The notes: generated from the letters alone by a model not told the origin. 9,808 nt of DNA from Porphyromonas sp. (GCA_003640335.1 RBKG01000234.1:1-9808); one strand, 5' to 3'; positions 1-8,237 are shown, counted from the stretch's first letter. Made by a program: numbers and translations.

Positions 1-22
1 ATGAAAAACATTTAAAAAAAAA

Positions 23-1027
23 TCAAATTTTGCTACGAATAGCATCAATAGCCATACTTGCGTTAATCTCCGAATGCTTATTCTGATGCTCATAAGCCTC
101 CCATTGAGAGACAGCAAGGGGCGTATCCATACTTCTATCTGGATTTAGATACAACTCTATACCCAAATGATAAAGACTCTCTAAAGTTCGAACACTTGTG
201 GTTCCAACTGCAACGATGTGACCTAAGCCATTATACAGCTCCTCTATAAGCGTTCGACTTACAGAGATAAGCTCCTTATGCATTTCATGCTCACCAATAG
301 TATCAGACTTTACGGGTAAGAATGTACCTGCTCCGACATGTAATGTTACATCCAAAACCTTTATGCCTCGTTGATTGAGTCCTGAAAATATTTGAGGAGT
401 AAAGTGCAAGCCTGCTGTTGGGGCCGCAACTGACCCTTCTCTCTCAGCGTAGACAGTTTGGTAGGTTATGTCATCAGATTCTTCTGTTTCTCTATTAAGG
501 TAAGGCGGAATAGGTAGTATGCCCATTGATTCTAGAATAGAACCAAAAGAGAATTGTGGATTATCCCAAGAGAAATATACCTTATCATGAGCTACTCGTT
601 TAGCCGAAAGTACAACTTCACCATAGTGAGGATGTGATAACTTACGCACTAGCACTTCCCCATCGACCCTCCATCGTTTGGCATTCCCCATCATGCAATG
701 CCAAGTACAACTCTCATGAGACTGCAAAGACAGCTCATAACTTGTAGGCGAGATAGGTTCTAAGCAAAAAATTTCTACTTGAGCTCCTGTTTCTTTTCGG
801 AAAAGCAAACGAGCATGAATAACCTTGGAATTATTGCGAACAAGAACAGCTTCACTTGGGAGAATCTCTACAATATCTCTAAAAACATGCTCTGAAATAG
901 AACAATGTTCGTCCTTAGGCTTAGCCACTAAAAGACGAGACGCTCCCCTATCTGATAATGGATATTTGGCGATATATTCTTCTGGGAGAGTATATGTATA
1001 GTCTTTCGTTGTTATGTCTTGTACCAT
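23..1027 (-). CDS. queA: S-adenosylmethionine:tRNA ribosyltransferase-isomerase (QueA), C-terminus apparently cut short
   Basis: QueA transfers and isomerises the ribosyl group of S-adenosylmethionine onto preQ1 in tRNA, giving epoxyqueuosine, the next-to-last step of queuosine synthesis at wobble position 34. Family motifs in order are LPEEYIAKYPL (14-24), IPPYLNRE (173-180), YQTVYA (189-194), PTAGLHFT (203-210), GAGTFLPVK (232-240), EHEMH (246-250) and GTTSVRTLES (275-284). The segment around residues 75-150 is the extra region usual in Bacteroidetes members. The ATG start lies 22 bases after the mltG stop, so it is probably the fourth gene of the pfl operon. The oddity is the end: the frame stops at residue 334, just after SQWEAYE, whereas the family continues for roughly 65-70 residues including the conserved TNFH..KSTL segment. 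A one-base shift in the AAAA run (plus-strand 28-31) would keep the frame open to the window edge. Identity is certain; the reading of the 3' end is not. Confidence 0.93.
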   Translation of the reverse strand: MVQDITTKDYTYTLPEEYIAKYPLSDRGASRLLVAKPKDEHCSISEHVFRDIVEILPSEAVLVRNNSKVIHARLLFRKETGAQVEIFCLEPISPTSYELSLQSHESCTWHCMMGNAKRWRVDGEVLVRKLSHPHYGEVVLSAKRVAHDKVYFSWDNPQFSFGSILESMGILPIPPYLNRETEESDDITYQTVYAEREGSVAAPTAGLHFTPQIFSGLNQRGIKVLDVTLHVGAGTFLPVKSDTIGEHEMHKELISVSRTLIEELYNGLGHIVAVGTTSVRTLESLYHLGIELYLNPDRSMDTPLAVSQWEAYEHQNKHSEINASMAIDAIRSKI

Positions 1028-1049
1028 TATTTTGCTATAATCTTTAATC

Positions 1050-2105
1050 CTACTTCAAAATTCCTCGCTTGTTAAGTGCTTCTTGGTACTTACGCGCATT
1101 AGACTGATGCGTTGCGTAGTCTGCTGCGAAATTATGGTATCCACTAAAGTCCTCTTTAGCACACATATAAATATACTCATGATGAGGAGCATTGAGAATA
1201 GAGTCAATAGTAGCTTGTTTGGGCAAACATATCGGGCCTGGAGGTAAGCCCTTATTTCGATAAGTGTTGTAGGGAGAGTCTGCCTTCAAATGCTCAAGAA
1301 GGATACGTCTGATAGAAAAATCTCCGAGCGCAAATTTAACTGTAGGGTCACTCTGCAAAAGCATTCCTTTATTGTATCTATTGATATACAACTGCGCAAT
1401 TTGACCATACTCTTTAGTCTTAGCACTTTCACTCTCCACAATAGAAGCCAACGTAGAAATCTCAGCGGTCGTGAGTCCTAGCTTATCTGCTTTAGCTCTT
1501 CTTTCAGGTGTCCAATATCGATTGTGCTCAGCTCGAATACTATCCATGAGAGCTTTAGCTGTAGTATTCCATAGGAGCTTGTATTTCTTCGCAAAGAAAA
1601 GACTACGCATACTCTCCTCATTAAGTCCCTCAAGACGATAAATGACAGAATCAGACAGAGCAGATTCTATTTGGTCTCTATCTATCATCAGATACTCATC
1701 AAGGCGATTAAGTAAGTCTGCCTTTGTTCTCACTCCTGATAGAGGTAACTCTACAGGTGTTTGGGGACCGCTATCCAAAATATCTACTAGCTCTAATGCA
1801 GATACACCTGGAGCTATTTCATAACGACCAGGGCGAATGTGGTCTTCTAAATGTTTGTATCTGATAACAAAGTCAAGTATCCTAGGATAACGAGGCCAGA
1901 CTTTAGTTTGTACTTGTTCTCGTACATCCTTAAGTGTCATGCCCTCTTTAATTAGGATATATACCTTATTATCATTGCGCCCAATCGCACTATTAAGGCT
2001 ATAGCAAAGAGCACCTACTCCTAATAATGCTGTTCCTGCTAGAGCAATCCCAGCTTTGAACCACCAGCTATTCTTCTTTATTTTTGACTTTCTCCTTCCT
2101 GCCAT
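1050..2105 (-). CDS. mltG: Endolytic murein transglycosylase MltG (YceG-like)
   Basis: MltG is an inner-membrane lytic transglycosylase that cuts nascent glycan strands and so helps set peptidoglycan chain length. The protein as called is 351 residues, close to the family length. It has a basic cytoplasmic N-terminus (MAGRRKSKIKK), one membrane segment at about residues 15-37, a LysM-like part (about 45-110), and the YceG catalytic domain. The catalytic glutamate is E224 in TLASIVESES, matching E218 of the E. coli enzyme. LQSDPTV, SPYNTY and GLPPGPI follow, and the end HNFAADYATHQSN is also typical. I chose the ATG at 2105, four bases after the pflA stop. A start at 2153 in the same frame would add 16 residues, overlap pflA by 44 bases and put a non-typical stretch before the basic N-terminus. 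The tight spacing implies co-translation with pflA. Confidence 0.93.
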   Translation of the reverse strand: MAGRRKSKIKKNSWWFKAGIALAGTALLGVGALCYSLNSAIGRNDNKVYILIKEGMTLKDVREQVQTKVWPRYPRILDFVIRYKHLEDHIRPGRYEIAPGVSALELVDILDSGPQTPVELPLSGVRTKADLLNRLDEYLMIDRDQIESALSDSVIYRLEGLNEESMRSLFFAKKYKLLWNTTAKALMDSIRAEHNRYWTPERRAKADKLGLTTAEISTLASIVESESAKTKEYGQIAQLYINRYNKGMLLQSDPTVKFALGDFSIRRILLEHLKADSPYNTYRNKGLPPGPICLPKQATIDSILNAPHHEYIYMCAKEDFSGYHNFAADYATHQSNARKYQEALNKRGILK

Positions 2106-2109
2106 ATTG

Positions 2110-2838
2110 CTATTGAGTCCATACCTTTTTGAAGTATTTCTCAAAAATAACACGAGCAGCCTCTACTTGTTCATGCGTAGGTTCTTCAACATCCTCCAAC
2201 ATATACTTTTGTCCGATGTTTTCATACTTATGTTTTCCATACGTATGATAAGGCAATATCTCTACACGCTCAATATTTTCATACTTACCGAAATGCTTGC
2301 CAAGAGCATGTAAATCTTCCTCGGCATCACTGTATCCAGGTACTAATACATAGCGCAACCTAACAGGTTTGCCTATGCTATGTAAATATTCGGCGGTTCT
2401 TAATGTCTGAAGATTAGCTGAAGCTGTCAAAACTTCATGTCGCTGTGGATTGATTTGCTTACAGTCCAGTAGAACCATATCCACTAAATCCCATAATTCT
2501 TCTACATACTTATTGCGGATACTGCCATTGCTATCCAAACAAATATGAATACCATTGGCTTTAAGTTCTTTGCAAATAGGTATAAGTTCTTGAGCTTGTA
2601 CAGTGGGTTCTCCTCCACTAAATGTAACACCACCACGACGCCCAAAGAAAGGCTTCTCATTGATGGCTCGACGTAAAACTTCCGATGCTTCTATAAGCTT
2701 TCCACCCTCACCAATAGGGATAGTATCTGGATTAGCACAATACAGACAACGGAAGTTACATCCTTGAAGGAAAACGACGAGCCGGAGTCCCGGCCCGTCG
2801 AAAGTTCCCATAGATTCAAATGAATGAATTCTTAGCAT
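2110..2838 (-). CDS. pflA: Pyruvate formate-lyase activating enzyme (radical SAM)
   Basis: This cytosolic radical-SAM enzyme uses a [4Fe-4S] cluster and S-adenosylmethionine to abstract a hydrogen from the glycyl residue of PflB, making the catalytic radical. The cluster cysteines are C27, C31 and C34 in GCNFRCLYC (CX3CX2C). The leading FDGPGLR (13-19), the SAM-binding SGGEP (74-78), RYVLVPGYSD (162-171) and LPYHTYGKHKY (195-205) are all diagnostic of PflA. At 242 residues it matches the usual length (about 246 in E. coli) and lacks the extra ferredoxin-like domain of many other glycyl-radical activases, so it is the simple PFL type. It lies 63 bases after pflB, its substrate gene, with a hairpin in the gap. 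Its stop is four bases before mltG. Confidence 0.97.
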   Translation of the reverse strand: MLRIHSFESMGTFDGPGLRLVVFLQGCNFRCLYCANPDTIPIGEGGKLIEASEVLRRAINEKPFFGRRGGVTFSGGEPTVQAQELIPICKELKANGIHICLDSNGSIRNKYVEELWDLVDMVLLDCKQINPQRHEVLTASANLQTLRTAEYLHSIGKPVRLRYVLVPGYSDAEEDLHALGKHFGKYENIERVEILPYHTYGKHKYENIGQKYMLEDVEEPTHEQVEAARVIFEKYFKKVWTQ

Positions 2839-2852
2839 TTTATCATTTAGGT

Positions 2853-2884
2853 AACACCCAAGAGCGTTCTTTCCCTTGAGTGCT
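2853..2884 (-). promoter_or_regulatory. Intercistronic hairpin between pflB and pflA
   Basis: On the transcribed strand AGCACTCAAG and CTTGGGTGTT pair over 10 positions, two of them G-U, around a 12-base loop. No U-tract follows, so a classical terminator is unlikely. It may mark RNA processing, protect the pflB 3' end, or lower pflA expression relative to pflB. The pairing is seen directly; the function is inferred. Confidence 0.4.
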
Positions 2885-2901
2885 TAACCTTTTGATTTAG
2901 A

Positions 2902-5130
2902 TTAACGCATTTTTTTGTGGAATGAACGAGAGATTACCTCCAACTGATGAGCACGGCTTAGGCGAATAAAGTTAACCGCATAGCCAGACACACGAATTGT
3001 TAGCTGAGGATAATTCTCAGGATGCTCCATAGCATCCTCAAGCATTTCTCTATTTAGGACATTCACATTAAGGTGATGAGCTCCCTTTATGAAATAACCA
3101 TCCATCATATCTAGAAGATTATCTACTTGCTCTTGCTTATCTGAACCAAGTGAATGAGGTACAATGCTGAAGGTATTACTAATACCATCTTGAGCGTCCT
3201 CATAATTCAATTTAGATACAGAGCTTAGAGATGCTACTGCACCATGGTTATCACGTCCGTGCATAGGGTTAGCTCCTGGAGCGAATGGAGTACCAGCTTC
3301 ACGACCATCAGGTGTCGCTCCAGTCTTGCTACCATACATAACGTTTGATGTGATAGTAAGGACAGACAGAGTAGGTTCTGCATTCTTATATACAGGATGC
3401 TCCTTAAGCATTTCAGAGAAGATATGAGTGATATCGTGTGCGATAGAGTCTACACGGTCATCATCATTACCATAGCATGGGAATTCACCTACAATATCAA
3501 AGCCTTCTGTTAGACCTTGAGCATTACGCTTTGGTGTTACCTTAGCATGCTTAATCGCACTAAGTGAGTCTGCAGCGATAGACAAGCCTGCGACACCATA
3601 GGCAAGATTTATCTTAGGGTCTGTATCAATGAATGCCATCTGAGCACGTTCGTAGTAATACTTATCGTGCATGTAGTGGATGATATTCATTGAGTCATTG
3701 TACACACGTGCTACTTCCTTAAGAACCTTGAGATAGTTAGCCCAAACCTTATCAAAGTCTAGAACATCACCTTCAAGCTCTTCAATACCTTCAACCATTA
3801 GGGTACCTGTATTTTCACAGCGTCCACCATTGATAGCTAGAAGAAGAGCCTTAGCTAGATTTGTTCTAGCTCCAAAGAACTGAATGTGCTTTCCGATTTC
3901 TTGGAATGAAACACAACAAGCGATACCATAGTCATCACTATGACGTGTTTTCTGCATAAGGTCATCATTTTCATACTGAATAGATGATGTATCAATAGAT
4001 ACCTGAGCAGCAAAACGCTTGAACCCTTCAGGAAGGCTTGGGCTCCATAGTAGAGTTAGGTTAGGTTCAGGACTAGGACCTAGGTTGTAAAGAGTCTGCA
4101 AGAAACGGAAACTAGTCTTAGTTACCTTATGACGACCATCAGCTAGACGACCACCTATTGATTCTGTTACCCAAGTTGGGTCACCTCCAAAGATGTCATT
4201 ATAAGCGTTCATACGAAGATGGCGTACCATACGTAGCTTAATAACGAGTTGGTCTACAAGTTCCTGAGCTAACTCTTCAGTAAGCAATCCATGGTCAAGG
4301 TCATACTGGATATAAATATCAAGGAAACTTGACACGTTACCAAATGACATTGCAGCTCCATCTTGGTCCTTAATAGCAGCAAGGTAAGCAAAATATACCC
4401 ATTGAACTGCTTCTTGAGCGTTGTAAGCTGGACGACGAACATCAAATCCATGTTGCTCTGCCATCTCAACGATTTGACCTAGAGCACGAATTTGCTCTGC
4501 CACTTCTTCACGAAGGCGGATACGATAATCCGTCATAGGACCTGTAAGAGCATGCAAATCTTGCTTTTTCCACTCGATAAGACGGTCAGCACCATAAAGA
4601 GCTAGACGACGGTAGTCTCCAATAATACGACCACGAGCATAGTTATCTGGCAAACCAGTCAAGAAACCTAGAGAGCGGAACTTACGTATTTCCTCTGTAT
4701 AGGCATCAAAAACAGCATCATTGTGCGTCTTACGATAATGAGTAAAGATGTCAATTACTCGAGGATCAACCTCACCTCCATTTTCTTTGACAGCCTTAGC
4801 AACTACCTGCCATCCACCAAAAGGTTTCATTGCACGGCGCAACACTTCGTCTGTTTGTAAACCAAAAACGACTTCGTTCTCCTTGTCAATATAACCGGGA
4901 GCGAAAGCCGTTACACCACTAATTGTCTTAGTGTCCATTGAGCGCAAACCATTGTTTTGACGCTCCTCCTTAAGAGCTTGCATACACACAGCCCATACCT
5001 TCTTTGTCTTTTCAGTAGGTCCAACGAGGAAGCTAGCATCCCCATCATAAGGGCTTACATTCTTAAGGACAAAGTCTCTTACATTGAGTTCTTCCTGCCA
5101 AATGCCAGGATTGAAGTTTGGATATTGCAT
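2902..5130 (-). CDS. pflB: Formate C-acetyltransferase (pyruvate formate-lyase)
   Basis: PflB converts pyruvate and CoA to acetyl-CoA and formate by a glycyl-radical mechanism, a central oxygen-sensitive step of anaerobic sugar fermentation. The 742-residue protein is full length (760 in E. coli). It carries the adjacent catalytic cysteines C405-C406 in YGIACCVS, which separate true PFL from diol dehydratase and decarboxylase relatives that have a single cysteine. The radical glycine is G716 in RVSGYAVNF near the C-terminus (G734 in E. coli). The arginines expected to bind pyruvate are present as R175 ([10 protein letters not shown]) and R422 ([10 protein letters not shown]). The N-terminal helical region and [14 protein letters not shown] are typical. 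It is the first gene of a probable pflB-pflA-mltG-queA operon with its own promoter about 35 bases upstream. No formate channel gene (focA) lies next to it in this window. Confidence 0.98.
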   Translation of the reverse strand: MQYPNFNPGIWQEELNVRDFVLKNVSPYDGDASFLVGPTEKTKKVWAVCMQALKEERQNNGLRSMDTKTISGVTAFAPGYIDKENEVVFGLQTDEVLRRAMKPFGGWQVVAKAVKENGGEVDPRVIDIFTHYRKTHNDAVFDAYTEEIRKFRSLGFLTGLPDNYARGRIIGDYRRLALYGADRLIEWKKQDLHALTGPMTDYRIRLREEVAEQIRALGQIVEMAEQHGFDVRRPAYNAQEAVQWVYFAYLAAIKDQDGAAMSFGNVSSFLDIYIQYDLDHGLLTEELAQELVDQLVIKLRMVRHLRMNAYNDIFGGDPTWVTESIGGRLADGRHKVTKTSFRFLQTLYNLGPSPEPNLTLLWSPSLPEGFKRFAAQVSIDTSSIQYENDDLMQKTRHSDDYGIACCVSFQEIGKHIQFFGARTNLAKALLLAINGGRCENTGTLMVEGIEELEGDVLDFDKVWANYLKVLKEVARVYNDSMNIIHYMHDKYYYERAQMAFIDTDPKINLAYGVAGLSIAADSLSAIKHAKVTPKRNAQGLTEGFDIVGEFPCYGNDDDRVDSIAHDITHIFSEMLKEHPVYKNAEPTLSVLTITSNVMYGSKTGATPDGREAGTPFAPGANPMHGRDNHGAVASLSSVSKLNYEDAQDGISNTFSIVPHSLGSDKQEQVDNLLDMMDGYFIKGAHHLNVNVLNREMLEDAMEHPENYPQLTIRVSGYAVNFIRLSRAHQLEVISRSFHKKMR

Positions 5131-5140
5131 ATCAATATTT

Positions 5141-5154
5141 GTTTGATGTTTGAT
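5141..5154. repeat. Perfect 7-bp tandem repeat in the pflB leader
   Basis: GTTTGAT occurs twice in direct succession on the plus strand (ATCAAAC twice on the transcribed strand), between the predicted pflB promoter and the start codon. Its downstream flank also forms a weak symmetry, ATCAA-N7-TTGAT, on the transcribed strand. It could be a regulator site or a leader element, but it is short enough to be chance. Confidence 0.35.
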
Positions 5155-5164
5155 AAATACTCTA

Positions 5165-5196
5165 CAAATTTAGAGATAATATAATAATTACACAAC
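5165..5196 (-). promoter_or_regulatory. Predicted Bacteroidetes-type promoter of pflB
   Basis: On the minus strand TAAATTTG (plus 5172-5165) matches the Bacteroidetes -7 consensus TAnnTTTG exactly. A TTG (plus 5195-5193) lies 20 bases upstream, the usual distance for the -33 TTTG element. The implied transcript would start near 5158, giving a leader of about 25-35 bases. The box is A/T-rich, like most intergenic DNA here, so the call rests on the spacing and the exact -7 match. Confidence 0.55.
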
Positions 5197-5263
5197 ACCC
5201 CAATGCACACAAAACAAAAATGTGAGCAAGATTGTAAAGACATAGTACCCTCTCAAGCCTTAT

Positions 5264-5306
5264 AAAAAAAGGAATCATATCAAAACTTAGTTTGATATGA
5301 TTCCTT
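5264..5306 (-). terminator. Rho-independent terminator after the nitroreductase gene
   Basis: A perfect 16-bp inverted repeat (plus 5269-5284 and 5291-5306) encloses the 6-base loop region ACTTAG. Reading on the minus strand, the hairpin starts 35 bases after the nitroreductase stop and runs straight into a seven-T tract (complement of 5270-5264). It separates the nitroreductase transcript from the pflB promoter. The plus-strand side has only a broken T-rich tail, so termination is mainly for the minus-strand unit. Confidence 0.85.
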
Positions 5307-5341
5307 CAATTTATTTTTAAGTAGCGAAGAAAGGCTCTTCT

Positions 5342-5977
5342 TTAGTCAATGAACGTTGCAAATTCTTCCATTGAATTACGTACTTTCTTCATCTTCCCCA
5401 ACCAGTCACGCTCATCATCAGCATAACCAAGATACAATAATGAAACACTACGAAGTCCCTTAGCAGGTAAGCCCAATAACTCATCAACAAGCTTAGGGTC
5501 GAAACCTCCAATAGGAGTACTATCAACCTTCAGTTCAGCAGCTTGAGCTAAGGCTAATCCAAGAGCAATAAAACTCTGATTGGCTGCATGCTGGAATTGT
5601 TCTTCCTTAGACATCTTACCAAAATTCTCCTTCAGCATATCAGTATAACGCTTGAAACGACCTCTGACAAGACCACGTTCATCAGTGGTTTTATCGTAAA
5701 TAGCATCAATACGTTCTGGAGTATACTCGTCCCAAGCAGCAAAAACAATCACGTGTGAGCACTCACGCATACAATCAGGATTAAGAGCACCTGCTACCAT
5801 CTTCTCTTTAAGCTCTTGGTTGCCTACAACGATAAGACGGAACTGCTGTAAGCCAGAAGATGTAGGAGCTAAACGAGCCGCTTCTACAATCTGTTCAACT
5901 ACTGCTTTATCAAGTTTTTTATTAGGGTCATAAGCCTTCACAGCATGACGCCACTTCAAATCATCTAATAGTGCCAT
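5342..5977 (-). CDS. NfsB-like FMN-dependent NAD(P)H nitroreductase family protein
   Basis: Members of this family are dimeric cytosolic flavoproteins that pass two electrons from NAD(P)H to nitroaromatics, quinones or flavins. The physiological substrate is usually unknown, as here. The 211-residue protein has the family length and layout. An FMN-phosphate binding stretch WRHAVKAYD (9-17) comes first, then APTSSGLQQF (37-46), equivalent to the PSSTNSQPW region of E. coli NfsB. The central helix around QSFIALGLALAQAAEL (134-149) and TPIGGFD (154-160) follow. The C-terminal GYADDERDWLGKMKKVR contains the basic residues that usually contact FMN phosphate. It lies 85 bases after rlmN with a weakly structured gap, and it is closed by a strong terminator. 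It could be transcribed with rlmN or alone. In anaerobes such enzymes often take part in metronidazole activation, but nothing here shows that specifically. Confidence 0.88.
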   Translation of the reverse strand: MALLDDLKWRHAVKAYDPNKKLDKAVVEQIVEAARLAPTSSGLQQFRLIVVGNQELKEKMVAGALNPDCMRECSHVIVFAAWDEYTPERIDAIYDKTTDERGLVRGRFKRYTDMLKENFGKMSKEEQFQHAANQSFIALGLALAQAAELKVDSTPIGGFDPKLVDELLGLPAKGLRSVSLLYLGYADDERDWLGKMKKVRNSMEEFATFID

Positions 5978-6020
5978 ATCAATTTATCTATTACTATATC
6001 TATAACTCTTCACCTCTACA

Positions 6021-6067
6021 TATAGTTTTGAACTTGCAAATATCATCTTGCCAACTTCAACACTATA
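6021..6067 (-). promoter_or_regulatory. Imperfect hairpin spanning the rlmN stop codon
   Basis: On the transcribed strand TATAGTGTTGAAGTTGGCAA (plus 6067-6048) pairs imperfectly with TTGCAAGTTCAAAACTATA (6039-6021) around an 8-base loop. Two internal mismatches and one bulged base interrupt it. The left arm contains the rlmN stop codon. No U-tract follows, so this is not a standard terminator. It may stabilise or process the RNA between rlmN and the nitroreductase gene. The pairing is seen; the role is inferred. Confidence 0.35.
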
Positions 6068-7097
6068 GCTTCATTTGCTCCTTTGTAGATAGCATTCCAC
6101 AAGCTGCACTGATATCTTCACCTCGGCTGGTACGAATAGTCGTTGTATAACCATGATTTTCAAGCCTTCTCTTAAAGGCCTCCATATGCTCCTTAGTCGT
6201 TGGACGCAATGGCACATTCGGTATTTGATGGAATGGGATAAGATTCATTCTACAAGGAATACCCTTCAAAATACGAGCTAATTCATCTGCATGCTTTAAG
6301 CTATCATTAACACCATCAAAGACAATATATTCAAATGAGACACGACGCTGAGCAGAAAAATCATATTGACGGATAAGGTCTAGGGTGTCTAAGATAGATA
6401 ACCCCTTCTCACCGGGCATAATCTCTAAACGACCATCAGGGAATGGATTATGTAGGCTCACAGCCAAATGACAAGTTGACTCCTTTAAGAAACGCTCTAG
6501 TCCCTTTCGTACTCCTATCGTCGAAACCGTTACTCGCTTAGGGCTCCAAGCTAAGCCCCAACTAGAAGTAAGAACCTCTATGGTACGCATCACATTATCT
6601 ACGTTATCAAGAGGCTCGCCCATGCCCATGAAGACGATGTTCGTTAATTTTCTAGCTTCATCGACTGATAGAACTTGATTCACAATTTCCCCTACAGACA
6701 AATGTCCTTTAAAGCCTTGCTTTCCCGTCATGCAGAAAAGACAATCCATCTTACAACCCACTTGAGAGGAAATACAAAGCGTATGCCTATCTCCATCAGG
6801 AATATATACAGCCTCCACCAAGCCTCCAGAAGCTACCTTGAAGAGATACTTGCGTGTACCATCTATGGAAGTTTGACTAGTAGTAGGTTTTACTCGCCCT
6901 ACTGAATATACTTCAGAGAGTCGCTCTCTGTTTGTTTTAGAGATATTGGTCATTTCATCAATAGAAACAACCTGTTTGACATATAACCAATCTGCTAGTT
7001 GTTTTCCCGTAAACTTTGGCATACCCAAAGACAGAGCAACATCTGTTAATTCGCTCAGTGATAATCCTAGCAGAACCTTCTTTCCTTCTATATTCAT
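6063..7097 (-). CDS. rlmN: Dual-specificity RNA methyltransferase RlmN
   Basis: RlmN is a radical-SAM enzyme that methylates C2 of A2503 in 23S rRNA, and of A37 in certain tRNAs, tuning the peptide exit tunnel and decoding. Numbered from the chosen start (344 residues), the [4Fe-4S] cysteines are C115, C119 and C122 in GCKMDCLFC. C108 in TLCISSQVG is the conserved upstream cysteine (E. coli C118), and C333 in AACGML carries the methyl relay (E. coli C355). MGMGEP (157-162) and the N-terminal helical RNA-binding part with FTGKQLADWLY are also present. The full catalytic cysteine pair separates it from a degraded paralogue, and there is no sign of the Cfr resistance type. I chose ATG 7097 because MNIEGKKVLLGLSL fits the family N-terminus. 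An in-frame GTG at 7121 would add eight residues and overlap the upstream gene by four bases. It is probably co-transcribed with that gene. Confidence 0.96.
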   Translation of the reverse strand: MNIEGKKVLLGLSLSELTDVALSLGMPKFTGKQLADWLYVKQVVSIDEMTNISKTNRERLSEVYSVGRVKPTTSQTSIDGTRKYLFKVASGGLVEAVYIPDGDRHTLCISSQVGCKMDCLFCMTGKQGFKGHLSVGEIVNQVLSVDEARKLTNIVFMGMGEPLDNVDNVMRTIEVLTSSWGLAWSPKRVTVSTIGVRKGLERFLKESTCHLAVSLHNPFPDGRLEIMPGEKGLSILDTLDLIRQYDFSAQRRVSFEYIVFDGVNDSLKHADELARILKGIPCRMNLIPFHQIPNVPLRPTTKEHMEAFKRRLENHGYTTTIRTSRGEDISAACGMLSTKEQMKL

Positions 7098-7117
7098 ATA
7101 CGAGTTAAACCGACATA

Positions 7118-8233
7118 TCACTTATAAGGTTTTGGATACTTCAAGCTTAAAAGCATTCTAACCGGGAAATGGTCGCTATATCCACCCATATAGAAGTTTC
7201 CGCCATAAGTCCTAAAAGGAAATGAGTCTTGCAAGGAGGAATGCTCTGATACAAGGAATGGAGCCATAAAATTATATGCACTCCCTGTTTGATACTGAGT
7301 TAGACTATTAGATTTAAGTAAGCTATGAGAAATAATAAAGTGGTCTAGTTGTTGCCACTGATGATGAAAGAAATAACTACCTAAAGGATGATTACGCTTA
7401 GCCCAAGGCTCTATCTTAGGACTCATAAGACTATACAAATGAGGGTAATCATTCAAATAACTGACGCTATCTTTAGGCAATACATCCAAGGCAGACAATA
7501 CTTCCTTTATAGCCTTTTCATGGCTCTCTTCATTAAAATCCCCCATAACTATAAAATGAGTATTTAATCTGCCCTTCGAACTCAGTGACGCATAAAGATG
7601 GTTAATCCTATCTCTAATAAGGTGAGCCACATCACAGCGAAAGGGTTCACTCTTCCCTACTCCTTCCCTCCGGCTTGGGAAGTGGACTCCATACGCATAT
7701 AAGGTATCATTGTTTGGCAAACGAAATTTGCACTCAAGCACATTGCGACTTTTCTTATAAGGAGCGTTAGTGAAATCTACAGCATACTCAGATTTGCTCA
7801 GCAGCTCTAAATCGGTTATCCTATAAAGCATCGCGACATCGACACCTCTAGGATCTGGACTATTAGTAATTACATAACGATACCCCTTTCCCCATAAGCC
7901 ATACAGATGAAGCAAATCCTCTATAACTCCAGCGTTCTCAACCTCTACTAGAGTAACCAGACTAGGCCATATTCGTCCGCCAACTCTACTTATAGTTTGG
8001 GATATATGCTGGAGCTTACGGTGATAACGATGACTTGTCCAATGTTTAGCCCCTTCAGGAGTAAACTCGACATCGTTAATTCGTTCATCATGAATTGTAT
8101 CAAATAAATTCTCCACATTATAACTGACAATCATCAGGCTATCAATATGCCTAATATGGAGTTGCTCTACTGAGGGTCGCTTCATAGCCAAGAGTGTGAT
8201 ACCAACTAAAAGAATTACACCGAACCTTTTCAT
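7118..8233 (-). CDS. Secreted endonuclease/exonuclease/phosphatase-family protein
   Basis: The DNase I-like fold of this family hydrolyses phosphodiester or phosphate-ester bonds with a divalent metal. The 371-residue protein begins MKRFGVILLVGITLLAM, a clear Sec signal peptide without a lipobox cysteine, so export to the periplasm or beyond is likely. Family residues appear in order: N39 in SYNVENLFD, E97 in TLVEVEN, D132 in RGVDVAMLY, H184 in YGVHFPSRR, D232 and N234 in MGDFNEE, D297 in QLDHFI, and D354-H355 in GYSDHFP. All expected catalytic positions are filled, so it should be active. Substrate cannot be told; nuclease is more likely than lipid phosphatase given the VENLFD opening common in Bacteroidetes nucleases. 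I chose ATG 8233 over an in-frame TTG at 8260, which would spoil the signal peptide and sit inside the preceding hairpin. rlmN follows after 20 bases. Confidence 0.88.
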   Translation of the reverse strand: MKRFGVILLVGITLLAMKRPSVEQLHIRHIDSLMIVSYNVENLFDTIHDERINDVEFTPEGAKHWTSHRYHRKLQHISQTISRVGGRIWPSLVTLVEVENAGVIEDLLHLYGLWGKGYRYVITNSPDPRGVDVAMLYRITDLELLSKSEYAVDFTNAPYKKSRNVLECKFRLPNNDTLYAYGVHFPSRREGVGKSEPFRCDVAHLIRDRINHLYASLSSKGRLNTHFIVMGDFNEESHEKAIKEVLSALDVLPKDSVSYLNDYPHLYSLMSPKIEPWAKRNHPLGSYFFHHQWQQLDHFIISHSLLKSNSLTQYQTGSAYNFMAPFLVSEHSSLQDSFPFRTYGGNFYMGGYSDHFPVRMLLSLKYPKPYK

Positions 8234-8237
8234 GGAT

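Noticed and set aside
2106..2153. Longer mltG start overlapping pflA
   Set aside because: It adds 16 residues that do not fit a short basic cytoplasmic N-terminus, and a good ATG lies four bases after the pflA stop.
4269..5184. Open frames overlapping pflB (75 codons at 4957-5184 on the plus strand, 66 codons at 4269-4469 on the minus strand)
   Set aside because: Both overlap the strongly conserved pflB reading frame, lack recognisable domains and are explained as shadow frames.
5978..6062. Separate promoter for the nitroreductase gene
   Set aside because: The only -7-like box, GATATTTG, is imperfect and has no -33 partner at the right distance, so the evidence is too weak to list.
7098..7121. 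GTG start of rlmN overlapping the nuclease stop by four bases
   Set aside because: A GTGA overlap is attractive, but the added eight residues are not family-like and the ATG at 7097 gives the usual RlmN N-terminus.
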